Position numbers and translations under genes: made by a program. DNA of 64,000 nt from positions 3,103,501 through 3,167,500 of the forward strand of contig CP030759.1 of the NCBI GenBank assembly GCA_003290465.1. The letters are read 5' to 3'. Positions within the stretch are counted from its first letter, which is position 1, and each line of letters starts with the position of its first letter. The stretch comes from Candidatus Sumerlaea chitinivorans. GTDB lineage: Bacteria > Sumerlaeota > Sumerlaeia > Sumerlaeales > Sumerlaeaceae. The notes beneath the pieces were generated by a model that made no database searches, had not been told where the DNA came from, and saw only the letters and a program-made list of their open reading frames with translations. Shown here piece after piece: positions 34,587 to 43,113 of the stretch.

Positions 34587-36134
34587 CTATTGGCCAGTTC
34601 TTAGCACAGTAGGAGGGGGGGCGGCGTGGAGAAGGCGGGCGCGGGGCGAGTGCGATTGGGGGGCGGTGGTTTCTTTAACGCGCACAATTCTTCGTGGCTC
34701 GATGGCGAGTGCGTCGGCGACCCCCGGCTCCCACCCCATGAACAGCCAAAGCCGATCGTCGCCACACTCAATCACAACACGGTCCGTTGGAGGCAAACGT
34801 CGGAATTGTTCGCGCAGGCTTGCACGTGTTTCAGCCGCTTGCCGAGCAGTTGCGAGTGTGGCAGGGTAAGGCGCGGTGTGCTCGACCCACGTCATGACAG
34901 CCGCCGCCGCAATCGCAAGTGTCGCCGGTACTGCGAGTACGCGCAAGGGAGCAACGCCGCCCGCCAGCGCCGCAAGCACCGCATACGGCAAGAGCGCAGG
35001 GAGGACGTAGTAGGCATAGCACTGACGTGCAAGAGGCACGTAGGGGGCCAGAGCCACCAGCGTGAAGCAAGCCCAAGCGAGAAGCGCTCGTTGGGGATCC
35101 ACGAGCTTGAGCCGATACCGGCGCGCAACACCCGCCAATGCGCCGATGGTTCCTGCCTGCATGAGGATGCATCCCGCAATCGCGGCCACACCTTCTGCCG
35201 CGGAACCCGGTGTTTGAAGAAGCCGCACCCCCTCGCGTGGGAGACCGACGGCAAAAGCGAGGAGCCCTACAAAATTCCGCACCATGTTCCAACCCACCTT
35301 AAGTGCGTACGGAGATTCTGGTGCGGCTGGAACGACCAGTTGAGAGCGGATCACAGCCCAAGCCAAAGCCACAGAAACCACCCCGACGACTGCCGCAGTC
35401 GCAGGTAGCGAGCTTGTGAGCCGCTGCGGCCTCTGGCTCGGCGGAATGGCAGACCATACGATGGCGCCCAGCAATGGCAGGGTTAACGCTGCCTCCGTAG
35501 ATCCGAACGCGCCCACGGCAGCGCAAATGCAAACGCCGAGCGTCCCCCAAATTCTGAACTTCTGCTGAGGACGGGGCCCCGAGGTTCGGATGAGTGCAAG
35601 CCAAGCCGTGAGGGCGACAGCTTCAAAGAAAACGAGGAGAGTCTGCTGACGGCAGGATGCCCAGTGCGTTGGTAAGAAATGGGCCGTGTGCGCTCCGTAA
35701 AAGAATGCGCCGGCCGCGGCTGCGCGCATTCTGGAAGAGTCCGCACCCCTAAGCACATGCGCAAGCCGTGCGCCAAAGAGCCCCACCGCAGTGAAAGCCA
35801 AAAAATGGATGCCCAGCCCGAAGGCGTGAAGAGCGGCGGGGTGGCCATGCGTGAGGGCTACAGCAAGCCGCCAGTAGATCCCCACGCTCAGCGGACGCCA
35901 AAAAAGCCCACCTCCGCCGAGAAGCGTGTTGCCGACTCCCGGCCACCGAATTCCCTGTCGCGCCTGAGCAAGCCATACATAATCTTCCTGCCACAGCGGC
36001 GAACTCAGAGCAGGGTACCACAGTGCGACAGCCACGGCCGCACCGAGGGTCGCTCCCACCAAATCTGGCGGAATTCTGGCAATAACCTGTTTCAACTTAT
36101 CGAAATACCCGTGGCGCTTGAGTCGGACTGGCAC
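34587..36134 (-). CDS. Polytopic membrane protein, GT-C glycosyltransferase-like
   Basis: A 515-residue inner-membrane protein with about ten to twelve hydrophobic segments, no signal peptide and a cytosolic basic N-terminus. The first periplasmic loop has 'LSSPLWQEDYVWL', an acidic pair after the first membrane helix, the layout of GT-C/PMT-type enzymes that use lipid-linked sugars; a conserved-looking 'THWASCRQQTLL' follows. The C-terminal 90 residues are soluble. This resemblance is architectural only and the true function is unknown. The start is GTG with no clear ribosome binding site, so the N-terminus is uncertain. It stands alone. Confidence 0.6.
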   Translation of the reverse strand: MPVRLKRHGYFDKLKQVIARIPPDLVGATLGAAVAVALWYPALSSPLWQEDYVWLAQARQGIRWPGVGNTLLGGGGLFWRPLSVGIYWRLAVALTHGHPAALHAFGLGIHFLAFTAVGLFGARLAHVLRGADSSRMRAAAAGAFFYGAHTAHFLPTHWASCRQQTLLVFFEAVALTAWLALIRTSGPRPQQKFRIWGTLGVCICAAVGAFGSTEAALTLPLLGAIVWSAIPPSQRPQRLTSSLPATAAVVGVVSVALAWAVIRSQLVVPAAPESPYALKVGWNMVRNFVGLLAFAVGLPREGVRLLQTPGSAAEGVAAIAGCILMQAGTIGALAGVARRYRLKLVDPQRALLAWACFTLVALAPYVPLARQCYAYYVLPALLPYAVLAALAGGVAPLRVLAVPATLAIAAAAVMTWVEHTAPYPATLATARQAAETRASLREQFRRLPPTDRVVIECGDDRLWLFMGWEPGVADALAIEPRRIVRVKETTAPQSHSPRARLLHAAPPPTVLRTGQ

Positions 36135-36489
36135 TCATAATGCATTGAATCGCCCACACCAAAGCAGACGATACGCACTGCCCGATTCCTTCCAAGATGT
36201 AACGAGTGTCTGGGCCCCTGTCACTGAGAAAGGGTGTCCCAGCAGCTTCCGCGGAGCTGCGAGTGCCTCAGGCGGAATTCATAACCGTGGGCGAATCCGA
36301 CGTCCTAAATCGACCGATCGATAGCACACCGCGGTTAGCTTTACCTGAAAGAAGCCCCCAGCCGTGGGGAGTGCCCGTGCGAACGACACGCTGGATTGCC
36401 GCGTGTTGCCTGTGCCACCAGCCGTGGCGTCTTGGGCAATCACCTCACGTTCAGGGCTACCGCAATCCGTTCACCTGTTACGTCCGCGA
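36135..36489. other. Intergenic stretch
   Basis: No gene, strong hairpin or repeat is seen. It must contain the promoter of the membrane protein gene and any terminator of the redox operon. Confidence 0.5.
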
Positions 36490-37746
36490 TCACGCCAACC
36501 TACTGAATGCTTCGGCAACGACACGGCTGATCGGCAGTCCTTGTGGGCAAAGTGCCTCGGCGCGGCTCAGATTGGCTTTGCGCAGTTGCTCTCGAACGTC
36601 GAGAGGAAGCTCAGCAAACTTATCGCGTGCGAGCGCGTAGTCGCCGTAGCTGACGCCGTACATCATATAGCGGAGTACATCGGCCACGGGTGCGGGACAT
36701 CCTGCTTGCTCCTCACAGATGTGTCGGCAGCCTGCGCAGTAGCTCGAGGCTGTTGCGACAGCATACTCGCGCAAGGCCTCATAGTCGGCGGTGGTGAGTT
36801 TTGTCCCGTCGAGTGCGGCAGCCACGTTCTCTTTTAAGATTGTCAAGTTCGGCATCTGGGAGCAAATCGCGCTAATGATCGGATTTTCCCAAACCGCTTT
36901 GAGCTTGGCTTGGGCGGGCGTGAGTCCTTTTTGCAGAAAATGGCCGGCAAGCTTGAGTTCCGCCTCAGTATCCGTGCGCACAGGCCCTCCGCCCTGCGTT
37001 TTCATTGCGGTGAGACCGATCCCGGCTTTTGCACACGCTTCGATGGCGGCTTTCATGCGGTCTTTGTGCATCAGTCGGTAGTCGTATTTGACCATGATGC
37101 CGTCAATCCACCCGAGTGTCGCCGCATACTCGAGAAGGTCTTCCATATTGGAGTGGGTGCTGAAGCCAAAGAAGCGGATTTTCTTTTCCGCCTTCGCTTT
37201 TTCAGCCCATTTGCGGGTTTCGTCGTTGATTTCGTCGCGCTTGCTTACGCCGTGCACGAAATAGAGGTCGATGTAATCGGTTTTCATGCGCTCGAGCGAG
37301 CGATTCAACAGCTCGGTCATTCCTTCGGGGTCGCGCCGGTCACTTTTCGTGACGAGGAACACTTGCTTGCGGGCTTCGGGCATTTTTTCGAAGAACATCC
37401 CGATGCCGATTTCGCTGTTGCCGTTGCCGTAGCAATCGGCCGTGTCCCAATACGTGACTCCCCAATCGAGCGCTTTTTTCAGCATGAGCTGATTGTTCGG
37501 GATATCAAACATCCCACCAAGGGACAGGATGGAGACCTCCACACCCGTGCGGCCGAATTTACGCTTTGGGACTTTCGCATCTGCCGGCACCTGCACCGAT
37601 TTTTCCGAGGTGGTCGCCGGCGCTGTGGTGCTCGAGGGCTCTTCGATGGCACCGAACACTTTAGGAGCTGCCGCAAGCACGCTGACCCCAAGGGCGCTTG
37701 CCCCCACGAGGAACTCGCGGCGATTGATCTGTTGCTTGCCTTTCAT
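36490..37746 (-). CDS. Tat-exported aldo/keto reductase with C-terminal Fe-S motif
   Basis: A 418-residue oxidoreductase, last gene of a four-gene operon. The N-terminal twin-arginine signal is 'INRREFLVGASALG'. The AKR tetrad is complete: D101 and Y106 ('DTADCYGNG'), K134 ('VTKSDR') and H165 ('YFVHGVSK'). The C-terminal extension has C337-x2-C340-x3-C344-x5-C350 ('CAGCRHICEEQAGC') and C400 ('ALCPQGLPI'), the ferredoxin-like arrangement of COG1453 proteins, so a 4Fe-4S cluster is likely. Its ATG overlaps the stop codon of the polyferredoxin gene (ATGA), and AAAGGAG lies upstream. The physiological substrate is unknown; the operon suggests electrons arrive through the polyferredoxin. Confidence 0.88.
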   Translation of the reverse strand: MKGKQQINRREFLVGASALGVSVLAAAPKVFGAIEEPSSTTAPATTSEKSVQVPADAKVPKRKFGRTGVEVSILSLGGMFDIPNNQLMLKKALDWGVTYWDTADCYGNGNSEIGIGMFFEKMPEARKQVFLVTKSDRRDPEGMTELLNRSLERMKTDYIDLYFVHGVSKRDEINDETRKWAEKAKAEKKIRFFGFSTHSNMEDLLEYAATLGWIDGIMVKYDYRLMHKDRMKAAIEACAKAGIGLTAMKTQGGGPVRTDTEAELKLAGHFLQKGLTPAQAKLKAVWENPIISAICSQMPNLTILKENVAAALDGTKLTTADYEALREYAVATASSYCAGCRHICEEQAGCPAPVADVLRYMMYGVSYGDYALARDKFAELPLDVREQLRKANLSRAEALCPQGLPISRVVAEAFSRLA

Positions 37747-39512
37747 AGTTTCAGACTCCTTTCTGCCAAGCGCAGTGCGCTGGCGGGATTCCGGGATTCA
37801 TTTTCTGCCGTCACGCGGATTGCGCGCAATCCGCTCACCGGACAATCGTGCTCACAAATGCCACAGCCGATGCACAGATTGGGCTCCACGTGTGGCCTTT
37901 GCAAGCGCACCAAAATCGCGACTCGCTGAGCCTCGCCCCACTGGGCGGGCTCGCCTGCGAGGATGAGACTGTTCGTTGTTTGATTGGTGATTTGTAGCCG
38001 CGCCTCACGCTGGTCCAGTGGCGCGAGGAAGTAGTCACCCGTAGCATAACGCCCCACCGGCAATTTGGCATTCTTGAGGATGACTTCGCGGCCGCGAATT
38101 GTTTCGACGTGGAACACCCCCTCACGTATGATCTGATACTCCTCACGCACAAAAATCGCTTTTGGCGTAACTGGGCACACTTCCTCGCACACGATGCAAG
38201 GAGTATCGAGTGCCCACGGCAGGCAGCGGCTGCGGTCCACAAACGCAGTCCCAATGCGGATGGGCCCTTGTTCCGCATACTGCCCCACACCGCGTTTTTC
38301 CTCGACGGTGAGGGGGCGAATCGCAGCTGTAGGACAGACGTGCCCACACGCAACGCAGTTGGGCATGCATCCGCTCGTCCCGATGCGGAAATTCAATACC
38401 GGTGTCCAGAGTGCCTCAAATCCGCGATCCAGCCCAGCCGGCATAAGCACGTTTGTGGGACAAACGCGCATGCACTCCCCGCACTTGATGCAGCGTTGCA
38501 GGAATTCCGGCTCGGGTAGGCTGCCGGGGGGACGTACCAATAGCGGATTTGTATTCGTGTGGACACTGCCGTTGAGACGCATCATCGGCACAGCGAGGAG
38601 ACTTGCACCCAGCGAAGCGAGCACTCCGCGCCGCCTCAGGTCCGGAGGCAACTTCACCTCACCACCGTCGGATTCCCGGATCCGGTACTCGAGGAACTTT
38701 TTTGTGCACGCATCATCCAAGCAATTGAAGCACATCAGGCACTCGCTGATGCGGATGGAGCCAGCCGGATCGCAAGCTCCTTCGCATGCCGGCTCGCACA
38801 GCGTGCAATCTGTGCATTTGCGTGCATTCTTCGCGATTCGAAAAAGCGAAATCCGCGCGAAGAGCCCAAGCAACGCACCCAAGGGGCAAAGAAAGCGGCA
38901 GTAAAAGCGCGGGATATAGAAATTTGCAAAAATGGTCGCAAAGAAGAGGGCACCGAGCACCCATCCGCCCTCGTATTGCCGTGGTGCCGTGGAAAGCGAT
39001 TTGCCAAGCAACATTTCCACGGCGGGCAGTACGGCCATGTTCACGGATCGGTGGATGAATGGAATCGGGTCCAATAACCCGGATTGCAAGATGCGGTCTC
39101 GCCCCCACGGCCACAACATCATGCCCAAGAACACAAGCAGGATGTAGTACTTGATGACCTGTGCCCGCCGGAAACGATTCGCCTCGATTTTCTGTTTATG
39201 GTTGCGTGGCAATTGCCCCAGCCAGCCAAAGAACTGGTGGAGCGTCCCAAAAGGGCATACCCACCCGCAGAAGATTCGGCCAAAAATGATCGTGACAATA
39301 ATGGTGACCAACGCCCACGCCAATCCTGCGTAAAGCGTGTGGGTGGTTAGGAGTGTTCCAATCGCAACCAACGGGTCCAGTTGGAGGATCAGATTGATTG
39401 GCCAGCCACGAAGCTGCCACCACTCCGTACCGAAATTTGCAACGATGCAAAACCACACTAAGAGGGCCAAGAAGAAGACTTGGCTTATCCGCCGGACGAT
39501 GACGATTCTCAT
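37743..39512 (-). CDS. Membrane-bound polyferredoxin (NapH/NosR/YccM-like)
   Basis: A 589-residue integral membrane iron-sulfur protein likely to move electrons across or along the inner membrane. It has several N-terminal transmembrane helices, two NapH-type motifs ('FCGWVCPFGT', C82 and C86; 'CRFLCPLGAL') on the cytosolic side, then a series of ferredoxin-type cysteine clusters: 'CTDCTLCEPAC', 'CLMCFNCLDDAC', 'CIKCGECMRVCP', 'CVACGHVCP', 'CIVCEEVCP' and 'CIGCGICEHDCP'. That implies about five or six 4Fe-4S clusters. A hydrophobic stretch 'RRRGVLASLGASLLAVP' sits between clusters. It follows the DUF362 gene by 4 bp and overlaps the aldo/keto reductase gene by 4 bp. Confidence 0.88.
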   Translation of the reverse strand: MRIVIVRRISQVFFLALLVWFCIVANFGTEWWQLRGWPINLILQLDPLVAIGTLLTTHTLYAGLAWALVTIIVTIIFGRIFCGWVCPFGTLHQFFGWLGQLPRNHKQKIEANRFRRAQVIKYYILLVFLGMMLWPWGRDRILQSGLLDPIPFIHRSVNMAVLPAVEMLLGKSLSTAPRQYEGGWVLGALFFATIFANFYIPRFYCRFLCPLGALLGLFARISLFRIAKNARKCTDCTLCEPACEGACDPAGSIRISECLMCFNCLDDACTKKFLEYRIRESDGGEVKLPPDLRRRGVLASLGASLLAVPMMRLNGSVHTNTNPLLVRPPGSLPEPEFLQRCIKCGECMRVCPTNVLMPAGLDRGFEALWTPVLNFRIGTSGCMPNCVACGHVCPTAAIRPLTVEEKRGVGQYAEQGPIRIGTAFVDRSRCLPWALDTPCIVCEEVCPVTPKAIFVREEYQIIREGVFHVETIRGREVILKNAKLPVGRYATGDYFLAPLDQREARLQITNQTTNSLILAGEPAQWGEAQRVAILVRLQRPHVEPNLCIGCGICEHDCPVSGLRAIRVTAENESRNPASALRLAERSLKL

Positions 39513-39516
39513 GATG

Positions 39517-40518
39517 TTAAACCTCCACGCGGATGGGGTTCAGAGAATTGAAGTTTGTGGTGCCGCAGCCAGCCGCCTCCGCTCGCGCCAGATAGGGCAA
39601 ATCACTCACCGTACGCCCGAGTAGCGTGGCTCCGAAGGCGTCCGCAGCTACCTGATCCGTACTTACCACAAGGGTGTTTGCCTCGCGCAGGTCTGCCGTC
39701 GAGCCGCCCGTGGGGCCGTTGCTGACCATGACCGTGGTGCCGTCCAGCACGACAAACGTCGGGCGCATGAGCATTGCAAGTTCGGTGATGATCGTGTGGA
39801 TATCCTGATGGAACGTGTTGCGGCGGCCTCCCAGTAAGCCGTACCAATTCTTCATCGTCATGGAGGCGCCAGCGCGATTGTGATCTTTGACGGGGGTCAC
39901 GCCGATGACCTTTGTCGCGCCCTCCAGCGCCGCCGTCATCACCGGCCAATTGCGGATAAGTTGTCCGTTCTCGAGGGTGAGCTGGCGGAAAGCGTTGGGG
40001 CGTGGCAAAATAAGGCGTGCGCCAGCTTCTTCCGCTGCGGCTCCGACTCCGCTGAGACGAAAGCAACTTTCTGGGTCGTTGATGGGGTTGTCGGCCACCC
40101 GCACCTCGCGGGCCCCCGCTTTGCGGCACAACGTGACGATTGCGCGCACCAGATCGGGATGGGTCGTAGCACCCAGCATCGCTGGCGAGGCAAAGGCTGC
40201 ATTGACCTTGATGAGCACAACGTCGCCACGGCTCACAAAACGGCTGATTCCACCCAAAGACTCCAGCGCGGCCTCGAGAGACTTTTCGCGTTTGCTCCCC
40301 TGCGCGATGGCCATTTTGCCTCGCAGGTCCGCGATACTAAAATCCGGTAGCTGAGTCAGGGGGGGCGCGGACATTTGACCTGTGGGCCCGACAGGGTCGT
40401 AGAAGTAGTAGGTGGCGAGCGATGCCGCTCCAATCGCGGCGCCAGCTTGAGCCAATTGCATGAGGAAACGCCGCCGACTGATTCGTTCCGCGTCCCTCGG
40501 ATGTTCTGGTTTCGTCAT
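39517..40518 (-). CDS. Tat-exported DUF362 protein
   Basis: A 333-residue exported protein of the DUF362 family, whose members are often found with iron-sulfur proteins but lack a defined activity. The ATG at 40518 overlaps the stop codon of the preceding gene (ATGA), which decides the start; a twin-arginine signal follows ('RISRRRFLMQLAQAG'). Family features include 'DVVLIKVNAAF', 'THPDLVRAIVTLC', 'VADNPINDPESCF', 'VIGVTPVKDHNRAG' and 'VVSTDQVAADAFG'. No cysteine clusters are present in this version. Co-translation with the polyferredoxin suggests it is a partner of that electron carrier. Confidence 0.85.
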   Translation of the reverse strand: MTKPEHPRDAERISRRRFLMQLAQAGAAIGAASLATYYFYDPVGPTGQMSAPPLTQLPDFSIADLRGKMAIAQGSKREKSLEAALESLGGISRFVSRGDVVLIKVNAAFASPAMLGATTHPDLVRAIVTLCRKAGAREVRVADNPINDPESCFRLSGVGAAAEEAGARLILPRPNAFRQLTLENGQLIRNWPVMTAALEGATKVIGVTPVKDHNRAGASMTMKNWYGLLGGRRNTFHQDIHTIITELAMLMRPTFVVLDGTTVMVSNGPTGGSTADLREANTLVVSTDQVAADAFGATLLGRTVSDLPYLARAEAAGCGTTNFNSLNPIRVEV

Positions 40519-41546
40519 GGTTGTGTAGACTCCGTTGTTTTCAAAAACGCTTCGAGGACACGGCATGCTGCCTCGAATGAGGGCGAGGCATGGACTCCAT
40601 ATAGTATAGGACCGTGGCTGCCGACAAGTTCAAATTGCCCGAGCGCGCTCACCCCCAACACGCCACTTGGCAGACGGCTCGCCTGCTCCGCCGTCAGTGC
40701 GTCTGCCCCCATTTCCTCTTTCAGGAACTGGTAGTAAGCCTGAGCCAACTGCGTACTTTCGTCCGCACTCGCGCGTTTGCTTACAAATAGGGTCACTGTT
40801 GTCCCCTCAACGGAGTAATCCGCCGTAATCACGCGATCGAGCTTGTCGTAGCCAAACGCATCCTTCAAAATAAGCTTAATCGTTTCGGGCCTGAGACCTT
40901 CCTTCGGCAGGTAGTTGACCGCCTCAAGATCTCCTTTTTCGGTGGGGAGTCTGCGGGCGAAACTGATGGCAAGCGCTCGCATCGCGCTTTGCAACCTCTC
41001 GGCGTCCGTCGCCCCGATCACCTCCACATAGTACTTCCCAGAGACAAAAAAGACCGCGTTGCCGGTTGCATACGCGAGCGGCCCGATCTCTGGAACCGCT
41101 GCTCCTGCGCGTCGTTGGGCGCTATATACTGCAAAAGCGTTTGTGGGGTTACCCATGTCGTAGGCAAACACTTCGAACCATTGGTCCGTAGCATTTGCGA
41201 CAGCGAATCGCTGGCAGAAAAGCTTTACGAAGCCGAGGTCGAGATAGAGCTCGGCGCGCCCATCAATCTTGTCCGACAGGTTCTCGCGCCCAAATTCTTC
41301 GCGCGAACTCAGAGGCGCCGTGTTCGTGGTGATCAAGTCTGCAAGCGGGATGGCGCATAGATCCTGATCGATGGGCTGCGAACGTTCCTTGTGCTCGGCG
41401 GTCTGCGATGAAAAATCGATGTGAAAGATGGATTCGTTATAATGAAACTGTTTTTGCCAGACCGCAATTGCCACCAGGCCTAGGCACACCATTAAGGCAA
41501 GACTTACGGTCGTTTCGACAGGGCCAGGTCTTTTGCGGCGTTTCAT
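40515..41546 (-). CDS. DUF6599-like membrane-anchored protein
   Basis: A 343-residue protein, first gene of the redox operon. A basic N-terminus is followed by one transmembrane helix ('VSLALMVCLGLVAIAVW') and an extracytoplasmic domain. The central part ('YLDLGFVKLFCQRFAV', 'WFEVFAYDMGNPTNAFAVYS', 'GKYYVEVIG') resembles the family annotated as DUF6599, which has no known function. The start is ambiguous: ATG 41546 gives a clean signal anchor, while GTG codons at 41555 and 41600 extend it; none has a strong ribosome binding site. Its stop overlaps the next start by ATGA. Confidence 0.7.
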   Translation of the reverse strand: MKRRKRPGPVETTVSLALMVCLGLVAIAVWQKQFHYNESIFHIDFSSQTAEHKERSQPIDQDLCAIPLADLITTNTAPLSSREEFGRENLSDKIDGRAELYLDLGFVKLFCQRFAVANATDQWFEVFAYDMGNPTNAFAVYSAQRRAGAAVPEIGPLAYATGNAVFFVSGKYYVEVIGATDAERLQSAMRALAISFARRLPTEKGDLEAVNYLPKEGLRPETIKLILKDAFGYDKLDRVITADYSVEGTTVTLFVSKRASADESTQLAQAYYQFLKEEMGADALTAEQASRLPSGVLGVSALGQFELVGSHGPILYGVHASPSFEAACRVLEAFLKTTESTQP

Positions 41547-41968
41547 GATGGCCACGCCATGTTCGCGTCCTAACGGTGAGTAAACGTCTTTCTCCGGCAC
41601 TCAGTTAGATTTTCTAATTTCTCCCAGGGTCCGCCGGCCTTTTCAAGGTTAAACGTGCTCTTGCCGTATGGGTTAGTTCTTAGTGGTATTGGGAAGCATT
41701 ATGGAGCGCATGTTTCGGAGCAGTGTTGTTCCGCATTTAGAGCGGTTGGAGGTCAGCCGTACCCCATGCTTATACTTACCACCAGCGTATCAAAGCGGGG
41801 GAGCAGTCGTACAAGCTTCCAATTCAGCCGGGTTACAACAGGTGGAAGACCTGAGACATGGCAATAAAATCTTCTCTCTTTGTCGCTTTCGGACGGTGCA
41901 CTTACCTTCGGACACTGCGGTTTCGTGCCTTATTGAGTGGCTTGGCGGATGGAACCCATTCAACAGTT
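41547..41968. other. Intergenic stretch upstream of the redox operon
   Basis: No gene is supported. It lies between the operon start and the stop of the HxlR gene on the same strand and should contain the operon promoter. I see no reliable hexamer pair or hairpin. Confidence 0.45.
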
Positions 41969-42361
41969 TTACGCCAAGTTGCTACCCGAGGGTTCAGATT
42001 CGCACGCGCAATCAGGAGCGCCGGCGAGCTCTCGTTCAAGAGCTTGGAGCGCGTCCAGAATGGTAGCGAATTTCTTTCCGAATTCTGACAGACGGTACTC
42101 GACCCTCAAAGGGGGCTTATCACCGTAAACCTGGCGCTCCACAAGACCGTAGTGCGTTAGTTTCTTTAGTCGTTCATTCATGACTTTTGCAGATAATCCC
42201 GCGCAATGCTTTTGGATCTTGCTTGGCCTGTGGGGCCCCATGGCGAGAAGGCTCAAGATTTGAAGGGACCACTTGCATCCCAAAACCTCTTCCAACACCG
42301 CCGCGACCCGAAATGGCACTGCTGCGTGGCTGTGGGCGGATTGCTTTGAAGACCTCACCAT
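41969..42361 (-). CDS. HxlR-family winged-helix transcriptional regulator
   Basis: A 130-residue DNA-binding protein. The HxlR/DUF24 pattern is clear: 'LGCKWSLQILSLLAMGPHRPSKIQKH' region as the first helices, 'SAKVMNERLKKLTHYGLVER' as the recognition helix and wing lead-in, and 'VEYRLSEFGKKF'. Cysteines are at 29, 53, 118 and 120. HxlR proteins such as YodB, CatR and HypR sense reactive electrophiles through Cys, and C29 lies just before the conserved KW, so redox or thiol sensing is plausible. The gene is divergent from a mini-redoxin with a palindrome at its own start, suggesting autoregulation and control of the redoxin. Confidence 0.88.
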   Translation of the reverse strand: MVRSSKQSAHSHAAVPFRVAAVLEEVLGCKWSLQILSLLAMGPHRPSKIQKHCAGLSAKVMNERLKKLTHYGLVERQVYGDKPPLRVEYRLSEFGKKFATILDALQALERELAGAPDCACESEPSGSNLA

Positions 42362-42380
42362 TGGGTAACTTGCTTACCAA
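42361..42380. promoter_or_regulatory. Candidate HxlR operator
   Basis: GGTAA (42364-42368), 5-nt spacer, TTACC (42374-42378), with outer bases TTG and CAA partly extending the symmetry. It lies at the hxlR start codon in the divergent region upstream of the redoxin gene. HxlR proteins bind such short palindromes as dimers. Functional use is inferred. Confidence 0.4.
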
Positions 42381-42477
42381 AATGTGCTATCTTGACTCCC
42401 TCGCAATCATCTTTTAGAATATCAAAAACTGGCAGTGGCCCACAAGCAGAATCACAACAAAGAAAGGAGACGGCATC

Positions 42478-42714
42478 ATGAAAAAGCGAGCGATCTTCTA
42501 TCATGCGGGTTGCCCGGTCTGTGTAAGTGCGGAGCAAGGTCTGGCGCGTGCTCTCGACAGCGAACGCTACGAAGTCGAGGTTGTCCATCTGGGGCAAGCT
42601 CGGGACCGCATCGCGGAGGCGGAACAGAGTGGTGTTCGTTCTGTCCCCGCGTTAGTGATAGATGGAGAAGTGTTTCACATTAACTTTGGCGCTGCACTCA
42701 GCGATTTGAAGTAA
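42478..42714 (+). CDS. Mini-thioredoxin/glutaredoxin-like protein
   Basis: A 78-residue thioredoxin-fold protein. The active site 'GCPVC' has cysteines 12 and 15 directly after the first strand ('AIFYHAGCPVC'), and the cis-proline loop is 'VRSVPALVIDG' (P57). The size and C-P-V-C motif suit small glutaredoxin-like or arsenic/thiol-associated redoxins. AAAGGAGA lies upstream of the ATG at good spacing. The divergent HxlR regulator suggests induction by thiol stress. It could equally be a dithiol reductase for a specific partner; none is adjacent. A strong terminator follows. Confidence 0.85.
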   Translation: MKKRAIFYHAGCPVCVSAEQGLARALDSERYEVEVVHLGQARDRIAEAEQSGVRSVPALVIDGEVFHINFGAALSDLK

Positions 42715-43113
42715 CTATTCCAATTCTTGGGAGTCCAACTTGGCCCGTGGAGAGCATCCGCTCTCCGCGCATTTTTTTGTCCTCTGCTGTTAGATATGGC
42801 CAGTTTATCGAGATCACGAATTAGCGCCTCTGACGAATTGGCCGATCCGGAGCGGCCAAACTTGGGTCGACACCCCATCAGAGGTAGGCGTGGCACGCAT
42901 CTTCTATGCGGGTTTCTCTGAGGGGTGGGCAGAGCCGAGCGTTCCTGATCTACCTTGGTGGAGAGTCACAGAGCTGCGCTTCTTACGGAGCTGGGGTGGA
43001 AATTGGGCCGGCACTCAACCAATGTTAGTGTTTCCCCTCCCCAGTAGGGTGCATCTTGCCCTACGTCCGATCACGGGGTAGCCGATCCCCCTAACGAGCT
43101 CCACACAATGAGC
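42715..43113. other. Intergenic stretch with terminator
   Basis: Apart from the terminator of the redoxin gene, nothing is seen in this 400-bp stretch between convergent genes. Short open frames lack ribosome binding sites and domains. Confidence 0.5.
42746..42778 (+). terminator. Rho-independent terminator of the redoxin gene
   Basis: CGTGGAGAGC (42746-42755) pairs with GCTCTCCGCG (42760-42769), with one G-T wobble and a 4-nt loop, followed by CA and a run of seven T. It lies about 32 nt after the stop codon. Confidence 0.85.

Noticed and set aside
29603-36134. Genomic island with attachment sites after tRNA-Pro
   Set aside because: I found no integrase and no copy of the tRNA 3' end by eye; the island idea remains only a possibility.
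36910-37929. 339-codon plus-strand frame opposite the aldo/keto reductase gene
   Set aside because: The minus strand encodes a full AKR with catalytic tetrad and Fe-S cysteines; the plus frame is its mirror.
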